Source of the DNA: a virus
Length of the DNA stretch: 23,133 nucleotides
Strand: one strand, 5' to 3'
IMG/VR virus record: IMGVR_UViG_3300030107_004106
Span: 1 to 23,133 of that record
Below are positions 19,199 to 23,133 of the stretch, piece by piece (positions within the stretch are counted from its first letter, which is position 1; each line of letters opens with the position of its first letter). The translations under genes and the position numbers were made by a program. A model generated the notes under the pieces. It saw only the letters and a program-made list of their open reading frames with translations. It was not told where the DNA came from and did no database searches.

Positions 19199-19716
19199 AC
19201 AGGAACTATCTGCATACCAAACAATGGTATAGTAAAATCGCCACCAGTATAAGTGTAAACTGCCGCTGCCGCCAATGACTTAGCAAATAAAGCCCCGAAG
19301 CTACCTAATATTGCAACTAAAGAGCTACAGTTCACAAACGAATAATATATATAGTATAGGTAACAAGTTATTCCACAAAGAAATAAGAAGACAAGACCTC
19401 CGCTAATTCCTTCATCTTGAAACACAGCCGCAATCACCCAGTAGTAACAAACAATATGTGCTATTGCCGCAGCCACACCAAGTAAAGCAAACAAACTTCC
19501 AAAGATCAACTTGGCTAGTGCAGGTGATCCAATGACTGCCGCAAATAAAGAGATTAAAATAATAGAAGCAACAGCAATCAAAAGGTATTTGATGTTCCTC
19601 TTGGTGTTCTCTTTCTTCAAAGATTCTCTTAGTTTTTGTTCTTCAAAGTATGCTTTCCAATTATTCATCTGTACATTTTCTTTGTAAGTGCTTGATATAT
19701 AAGGACTTACGTTCAT
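19195..19716 (-). CDS. Polytopic membrane protein, about 4 helices
   Basis: The 173-residue product has a charged N-terminus (about residues 1-40, KLRESLKKENTKRN) and then four hydrophobic stretches: LLIAVASIILISLFAAVIG, LIFGSLFALLGVAAAIAHIV, GLVFLFLCGITCYLYYIYY and a more Ala-rich last one. It is an inner-membrane protein. I use the ATG at 19716; a TTG lies two codons earlier and an ATG at 19668 (MNNWKAYF) is possible. No strong ribosome binding site is seen at any. It resembles small phage and bacterial membrane proteins of unknown function. Confidence 0.72.
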   Translation of the reverse strand: MNVSPYISSTYKENVQMNNWKAYFEEQKLRESLKKENTKRNIKYLLIAVASIILISLFAAVIGSPALAKLIFGSLFALLGVAAAIAHIVCYYWVIAAVFQDEGISGGLVFLFLCGITCYLYYIYYSFVNCSSLVAILGSFGALFAKSLAAAAVYTYTGGDFTIPLFGMQIVPV

Positions 19717-19765
19717 GAGCAAAACTTAATAACTCTAAGTCCTTTATTTGCAACGGTTTACGCAA

Positions 19766-19912
19766 TTATTTGTCAACTTCGTGTGTTTTAGTCACTGATT
19801 CTAGTTTTTTGCGTAGGTATATTAACGATCTGTGCGTCTTGTATCCCAAATAACACATCCATAAACCTGATGTTATTGCCGCAGTCCATAGTATAGTAGA
19901 AAGAGTATCCAT
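19766..19912 (-). CDS. Small membrane protein, 48 aa
   Basis: MDTLSTILWTAAITSGLWMC continues with YLGYKTHRSLIYLRKKLES, giving one membrane helix and a basic cytoplasmic tail. TTAGGAGC, 7 bases before the ATG, is a strong ribosome binding site, just after the 3' end of tRNA-Glu. The gene is the first one after the tRNA. Confidence 0.68.
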   Translation of the reverse strand: MDTLSTILWTAAITSGLWMCYLGYKTHRSLIYLRKKLESVTKTHEVDK

Positions 19913-19937
19913 ATTAAGCTCCTAATAAAAGTAATAG

Positions 19938-20010
19938 TACCCCGTAGGAGAATCGAACTCCTGTTTTCGGCGTGAAAAGCCGATGTCCTAGTCCACTAGA
20001 CGAACGGGGC
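19938..20010 (-). tRNA. tRNA-Glu(TTC)
   Basis: The cloverleaf is complete: acceptor GCCCCGT/ACGGGGT, D-arm with TCGTCTAGTGGACTAGGACA, anticodon stem TCGGC/GCCGA with loop TTTTCAC and anticodon TTC, T-arm CAGGAG-TTCGATT-CTCCT. It reads GAA/GAG. The first acceptor pair is G1-U72, and the discriminator A is followed by CTA, so CCA is not encoded. A long hairpin lies 3 bases before its 5' end. Confidence 0.93.
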
Positions 20011-20013
20011 ATT

Positions 20014-20076
20014 GCTAGATAGTTCGCCTTTGGTTCATCTTCAAACAGAAGGATCACCAGCGGCTTGCTATCTAGC
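20014..20076 (-). ncRNA. Long hairpin next to tRNA-Glu
   Basis: On the minus strand GCTAGATAG (20076-20068) pairs with CTATCTAGC (20022-20014) as a perfect 9-bp stem. Inside it GCC/GGC, GGT/ACC and ATCCTTC/GAAGAT continue as an interrupted helix closed by a TGTTT loop. The 63-base structure ends 3 bases before tRNA-Glu. No T-run follows it, so it is probably not a terminator. It may guide processing of the tRNA or be a separate RNA. Upstream, 20077-20132 holds a CGTTA/TAACG pairing and no gene. Confidence 0.5.
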
Positions 20077-20132
20077 TTAGACCGGCGTTAGTATCAGGAT
20101 GTTTGCACGCATTAACGTAAAACAAAACCAGT

Positions 20133-20627
20133 CTATTCTCTTCCATAATCATCTTCTAATCTGATGATGTCATCTTCCTGACAATCACCAGTTTGTATTT
20201 CTATAAAAACTAGATCAATCAATCCAGAGTTTCTAACTCTATGAACTTCGTATTTATTTATAGTAATTTTATCTCCACGCTCTATGCTGAATTCTTCATC
20301 AGCAATCTGCATAGTGCCAAATCCATCTATTACATACCAAAGCTCTTTTCTCTTTTTATGTAATTGTAAACTTAATCTTTGACCAGACTTAACTACTATC
20401 TTCTTTATCTTGACCCCTTCCTCATCTAATAAAATATCAAATGAACCCCAATTTCTATTTTCATACTTTTTATCGCCTGAAAAACCAGAGGTTGTAGGGA
20501 ATACCATGTCTTCTTTGTCAATTTCTTCACAAATAGGATTATCTTTACCACAAAAATTGCATGGTGTATTAGAACATTGCTTGTGTGTGGCTAATTGACC
20601 ACAGCATTGAAATCTATATTGAGTCAT
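20133..20627 (-). CDS. Mannose-6-phosphate isomerase type II-like cupin with zinc-binding N-terminus
   Basis: The 164-residue protein has two parts. Residues 1-35 hold a Cys-rich knuckle (CCGQLATHKQCSNTPCNFCG). Residues about 58-164 match the cupin of type II phosphomannose isomerase: WGSFDILLDEEG, LSLQLHKKRKELWYVIDG, GDKITINKYEVHRV, and the very conserved IEIQTGDCQEDDIIRLEDDY. Metal ligands Q, H, E and the later H appear kept, although the second His of the first cupin motif is Lys. The enzyme would interconvert fructose-6-phosphate and mannose-6-phosphate or bind a sugar phosphate. The start overlaps the upstream stop as ATGA. Confidence 0.85.
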   Translation of the reverse strand: MTQYRFQCCGQLATHKQCSNTPCNFCGKDNPICEEIDKEDMVFPTTSGFSGDKKYENRNWGSFDILLDEEGVKIKKIVVKSGQRLSLQLHKKRKELWYVIDGFGTMQIADEEFSIERGDKITINKYEVHRVRNSGLIDLVFIEIQTGDCQEDDIIRLEDDYGRE

Positions 20628-20815
20628 CGTCGTCCCACTATGTTGAATTTGTCTTTAGGAAAGTTTATATTATCTAGGGAATGAAGATATTCGTCTTTTG
20701 CTAAAGACTTACTAATGTCTTTTTCAGCATCAGAATGACAACTAGCAAGTAGTTTAACTTTTCTTGAATTAACACCCTTGATGTTACTTTTAATTACTGC
20801 TTGATATTCAGGCAT
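20624..20815 (-). CDS. Small basic hypothetical protein, 63 aa
   Basis: The product MPEYQAVIKSNIKGVNSRKV continues with KLLASCHSDAEKDISKSLAK. A short strand-helix form is likely, with a single Cys. It overlaps both neighbours by a few bases and so sits in a tight operon with the cupin gene. No family is recognised. Confidence 0.7.
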   Translation of the reverse strand: MPEYQAVIKSNIKGVNSRKVKLLASCHSDAEKDISKSLAKDEYLHSLDNINFPKDKFNIVGRR

Positions 20816-20993
20816 TTTCTAACCTCTTACCTCTATGATCTACTTCTATGATCCCACAGCCTTCACAAAGAACCTTAGCTGTTATACCATGTTTTTCATA
20901 TTCTTCTCTTGAAACAAGGTCGGCCATGTCATTCTTTGGTGCATACCGTTGACCAAAAAGCTCATCTGTACAATCATAACAAAAATCAGCCAT
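20808..20993 (-). CDS. Small zinc-binding phage protein, 61 aa
   Basis: The product starts MADFCYDCTDELFGQRYAPK and has a second Cys pair, CEGCG, near residues 47-51, giving a four-Cys zinc site. The MADFC..C...LFG opening followed by ND..... and CEGCG is a pattern I associate with small proteins of T4-like cyanophages and other marine phages, of unknown function. It overlaps its neighbours by 8 bases on each side. Confidence 0.75.
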   Translation of the reverse strand: MADFCYDCTDELFGQRYAPKNDMADLVSREEYEKHGITAKVLCEGCGIIEVDHRGKRLENA

Positions 20994-21195
20994 TGTTACT
21001 TGAAACCTTATGCTTTTCTTTTTGATAGTTCGATAGATGTTTTCCTATTTTAGACTTGGCAACACTAGTATACCAATCTTCCAAGTCTTGATCCATTAAA
21101 GGGTCGCCAGTATAAATGTCTTGCTTCTTACTATATCTTTCTGCGTAAAGTTCGACACGTTCCCATTGACCATCTACGGGTAAACCTTTTTTCAT
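20986..21195 (-). CDS. Hypothetical protein, 69 aa
   Basis: The ATG at 21195 (MKKGLPVDGQWERVELYAER) lies one base after the stop of the upstream gene and is a better start than the TTG at 21255, which would overlap that gene by 59 bases. The product is soluble and charged, with an acidic centre (GDPLMDQDLEDWYTSVAKS) and a basic end. No family is recognised. Confidence 0.7.
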   Translation of the reverse strand: MKKGLPVDGQWERVELYAERYSKKQDIYTGDPLMDQDLEDWYTSVAKSKIGKHLSNYQKEKHKVSSNNG

Positions 21196-21196
21196 A

Positions 21197-21676
21197 TTAT
21201 CCAATCCAGTATGGTACTGGCCTTTTCTTCCATGAGTGTAAGTGAGCTTTTCCAATGTTGTAGTAATTCCTGTATCCGATTACAGGGTCACTCATTTTGA
21301 ATTCATCATCCATAGCTTGTGGAAATGGAGTGAGTTCAAGATATTCAAACACATTGTGTACAGGAGTATTTTTTATGCAGTCTTCTATTATGGCTTCGCA
21401 TTTATGCACCTTGCCATATCTATGTGTATATTCCTTACACAACGCAATGCCCATATCACATAGCCATTTGTAATTGGCAAGGCTTTTCCTCGCCCATACG
21501 CTGCACGGATGGTTTGTATGCGTCTTGCGGTAAGGAATAGACTCAGGAGTACAGCCGAGTTCATGCCGTGCGGTACAGAGCATCTGAGCAGTCTCCAAAG
21601 GCATCTTTACAACATGTCTATCGACATGCCATTGAGCCGCAACACCAACATCTTGATCCAAAACAAAAATATTCAA
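21197..21676 (-). CDS. Conserved marine-phage protein (MNIFxLDxD family)
   Basis: This 159-residue protein matches a family I know from T4-like cyanophages and other marine phages: MNIFVLDQDVGVAAQWHVDR, then HVVKMPLETAQMLCTA, YRKTHTNHPCSVWARKS, NYKWLCDMGIALCKEYTHRY, GKVHK, TPFPQAM and YRNYYNIGKAH. Conserved His, Lys and Asp residues suggest an enzyme. I do not know its function. The start is TTG, not ATG: TTG at 21676 gives exactly the family N-terminus, GAGGTCAAAG precedes it, and it overlaps the upstream stop as TTGA. Confidence 0.85.
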   Translation of the reverse strand: MNIFVLDQDVGVAAQWHVDRHVVKMPLETAQMLCTARHELGCTPESIPYRKTHTNHPCSVWARKSLANYKWLCDMGIALCKEYTHRYGKVHKCEAIIEDCIKNTPVHNVFEYLELTPFPQAMDDEFKMSDPVIGYRNYYNIGKAHLHSWKKRPVPYWIG

Positions 21677-21933
21677 CTTTGACCTCGCATCTTTTCTAAT
21701 CTTTTGTATTTACGGTCTAAAGCAATTCGAGTCTCTTCGTGACTGTCGTCGCCTCTAAGTCCCGCCATCAAACAATCTCCAACTCTATGAACGTCATAGA
21801 GCCAACTGGCTTCGTTTGTAACATGGCCTGTGTGAACAAGGAAGTGGGTTTTAAGAGAATTCGTAAACAAATCTCTAACTTTCTTCGTCCGTTGTGCGGA
21901 CGCTTCTTTAACAGTTAATCGTTTCTTAGCCAT
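21673..21933 (-). CDS. Hypothetical basic protein, 86 aa
   Basis: The product MAKKRLTVKEASAQRTKKVR has a basic N-terminal helix and a middle part with His, Thr and Asp (LKTHFLVHTGHVTNEASWLY). No Cys pair, membrane segment or signal is seen. The start overlaps the upstream gene by 8 bases and the stop overlaps the TTG start of the next gene. No family is recognised. Confidence 0.72.
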   Translation of the reverse strand: MAKKRLTVKEASAQRTKKVRDLFTNSLKTHFLVHTGHVTNEASWLYDVHRVGDCLMAGLRGDDSHEETRIALDRKYKRLEKMRGQS

Positions 21934-22141
21934 TTTCCATCATCCTGTCTTCCGCTGACCTGCGTGGGTCGGCTAATCCATTGTCCAGTCTGTTTGCATA
22001 AGTGATATACTTACCGTTATCATCTTCGCATACAACCTTTCCATCTTCTAGTTCTTCCACTACCATCTCTGAGTGTGAACCAAACCAACTCTTAGTTGTT
22101 ATTTCGCTACCAGTTACATGTCTACGTCCAGCTCTTGCCAT
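21926..22141 (-). CDS. Hypothetical protein, 71 aa, beta-rich
   Basis: AAAGGAAAATACTA before the ATG is a good ribosome binding site. The product begins MARAGRRHVTGSEITTKSWF; the middle (MVVEELEDGKVVCEDDNGKY and ITYANRL) suggests a small beta barrel or SH3-like fold. No signal or membrane segment is visible. No family is recognised. Confidence 0.72.
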   Translation of the reverse strand: MARAGRRHVTGSEITTKSWFGSHSEMVVEELEDGKVVCEDDNGKYITYANRLDNGLADPRRSAEDRMMENG

Positions 22142-22153
22142 TAGTATTTTCCT

Positions 22154-22285
22154 TTACATGAAATAATTCAGGATATAAAATATTGCTGAAGATACTGCTA
22201 CTATCGCCATGATTTTCACCATTTTTTCTAGCTTAGATATTAAACTCAACAATTCCGGTATACTCATATCTTGTAGCTTTATCAT
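22154..22285 (-). CDS. Small membrane protein, 43 aa
   Basis: MIKLQDMSIPELLSLISKLE gives a short amphipathic N-terminal helix, then KIMAIVAVSSAIFYILNYFM is a C-terminal membrane helix. The ATG overlaps the upstream stop as ATGA. It is a tail-anchored small protein with no recognised family. Confidence 0.65.
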   Translation of the reverse strand: MIKLQDMSIPELLSLISKLEKMVKIMAIVAVSSAIFYILNYFM

Positions 22286-22755
22286 TTTAGCTCGTCCTTA
22301 GTATGAATTGCTTTCATGTTGCAAGCTCTTGAGCAGTACCACTTCTTCTTTGAAGGGTCTTTACCCCTACTTCTATAACTATGATTAGCAATTCCGATCA
22401 ACTTCTTAGACCGAGTAAACTTTTTGCCACAAGTCGGGCAATCAAACTCAACTAAGTCATTAGTCCACTTACCATTCTTGTAGTTGTTATACTTTTGTAT
22501 TGCGGCAAAACATTCTTTACTGCAAGTCTTGTTTCTTTTCTTATCGCCGGAAACAATAAACTCTTTACCACAATTCACACATTTCTTTTTATGGTAGGTC
22601 TTTAAGTCAGGTTTAGGTATGCCTTTACAGACTAACCTAATAGCTTCTCTTGTTACACCAAACTTTTCACCAATCTCTCTTAGTGTAAGTCCAGATCTTC
22701 TTAATTCCCTAATCTCTCTATTACGAGCTTCTAAGTATTCCCTACGCTTCGTCAT
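22282..22755 (-). CDS. Helix-turn-helix protein with two zinc-finger units
   Basis: I place the start at 22755 (MTKRREYLE), with GGGAGG just upstream; an earlier in-frame start has no such site. The 157-residue protein has an HTH at about 23-43 (GLTLREIGEKFGVTREAIRL) that closely matches the DNA-recognition helix pair of sigma-70 region 4 and related regulators. Two four-Cys zinc sites follow: C59, C62, C78, C82 (CVNCGKEF...CSKEC) and C106, C109, C141, C145 (CPTCGKKF...CSRAC). The zinc units resemble those of phage HNH-type or DNA-binding proteins, but no HNH triad is visible. It probably binds DNA and may redirect transcription. Confidence 0.78.
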   Translation of the reverse strand: MTKRREYLEARNREIRELRRSGLTLREIGEKFGVTREAIRLVCKGIPKPDLKTYHKKKCVNCGKEFIVSGDKKRNKTCSKECFAAIQKYNNYKNGKWTNDLVEFDCPTCGKKFTRSKKLIGIANHSYRSRGKDPSKKKWYCSRACNMKAIHTKDELK

Positions 22756-22861
22756 CTTCGTCCTCCCAGACTTTATCATATCCGCATTGCGAACATTTGT
22801 CTTCGTACTCGTCCACTACTGCTCCACATATGGGGCAATAAATCCATTTAACTCTAGCCAT
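22742..22861 (-). CDS. Small zinc-ribbon protein, 39 aa
   Basis: The product MARVKWIYCPICGAVVDEYE has CPICG and, at residues 23-27, CSQCG, giving a rubredoxin-like four-Cys zinc ribbon, then an acidic end (VWEDEDDEA). It starts on the last base of the upstream stop and overlaps the next gene by 14 bases, including that gene's ribosome binding site. Confidence 0.72.
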   Translation of the reverse strand: MARVKWIYCPICGAVVDEYEDKCSQCGYDKVWEDEDDEA

Positions 22862-22986
22862 TAAAACAAACCTATCTTATTTAATAAAATGATTAGGGTG
22901 TATCCGAAGATATACCCGCCCATATACCACAGGAATACTATTCCTGCCAATTTAGCGAGCGCATCTATATCTTCTTTGTTCATCAT
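22861..22986 (-). CDS. Small membrane protein, 41 aa
   Basis: MMNKEDIDALAKLAGIVFLW continues YMGGYIFGYTLIILLNKIGL, giving one long or two short membrane helices. Its start overlaps the upstream stop as TAATG (a second ATG follows at 22983), and its stop overlaps the next start in the same way. Confidence 0.65.
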   Translation of the reverse strand: MMNKEDIDALAKLAGIVFLWYMGGYIFGYTLIILLNKIGLF

Positions 22987-23133
22987 TACCACCAGCTACT
23001 ATAGACTACTTTGTAGCCCTGTTTGATCGCTGCTCTAGCCTGTACAATAAACTCACGGTCTGCTTCTGCATAATGATCGTCAGCATTTCCACCAAAGAAG
23101 AAACCAGCAGTTTCTGGTAGTGCCTCTTCATCA
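22986..23133 (-). CDS. C-terminal end of a protein cut by the window edge
   Basis: An open frame enters from the right edge and stops at 22988-22986. The visible 48 residues begin DEEALPETAGFFFGGNADDH and end with an aromatic-rich strand (GYKVVYSSWW). The FFFGGNAD and YSSWW elements look like a conserved phage protein of unknown role; the 5' part is missing. Confidence 0.75.
   Translation of the reverse strand, partial: DEEALPETAGFFFGGNADDHYAEADREFIVQARAAIKQGYKVVYSSWW

Noticed and set aside
1-23133. CRISPR array, insertion sequence, integrase or attachment site
   Set aside because: No regular repeats with spacers, no transposase or recombinase motif and no tRNA-linked direct repeat was found.

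Overview
The window looks like part of a large, AT-rich tailed-phage genome. It is a dense run of mostly short genes, all on the minus strand, many joined by ATGA, TAAATG or few-base overlaps. It also carries an rIIA/rIIB pair, an SSB, phage-type tRNAs, a tmRNA and several small proteins of kinds common in T4-like and marine phages. The host is probably a Planctomycetota bacterium or a relative. The main clue is a complete DUF1501 protein with a Tat signal peptide (5296-6531), a family expanded in that phylum, embedded in the phage operon by a 29-base overlap with its upstream neighbour. Most genes have Shine-Dalgarno sequences (AAGG, GAGG, GGAG), so the host uses SD-dependent initiation. The host assignment is inference.

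Layout, given by rising coordinate although transcription runs the other way. 1-4000: a surface-sugar cassette with a GT-A-like glycosyltransferase, a soluble PAP2 phosphatase, a GT4 glycosyltransferase and an exostosin-like glycosyltransferase. 3900-5300: small membrane and secreted proteins. 5296-8000: DUF1501, a nucleoside 2-deoxyribosyltransferase-like protein, a membrane-anchored RuvA-C/UBA-like protein and a PD-(D/E)XK nuclease-like protein. 8017-11833: the rII region, bounded by two strong intrinsic terminators. 12397-13318: an RNA block with tRNA-Arg(TCT), tmRNA, a structured inverted repeat, tRNA-Met/Ile2(CAT) and a third terminator. 13336-17474: SSB, a staphylococcal-nuclease homologue and many small unknown genes. 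17547-19912: an HldE-like nucleotidyltransferase, a Tyr-rich secreted protein, a Lar-like zinc protein and membrane proteins. 19938-20076: tRNA-Glu(TTC) preceded by a long hairpin. 20133-23133: a mannose-6-phosphate-isomerase-type cupin, zinc-ribbon proteins, a conserved marine-phage protein and a helix-turn-helix/zinc-finger protein.

Taken together, the three glycosyltransferases, the PAP2 phosphatase, the sugar-nucleotide-type transferase and the PMI-type cupin suggest that the phage alters or builds a glycan. The exported DUF1501 protein, two secreted Tyr-rich proteins and about eleven membrane proteins of 37-66 residues suggest a broad remodelling of the host envelope. The tmRNA and tRNAs point to phage control of translation and ribosome rescue. 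No CRISPR array, insertion sequence, integrase or structural gene was seen.
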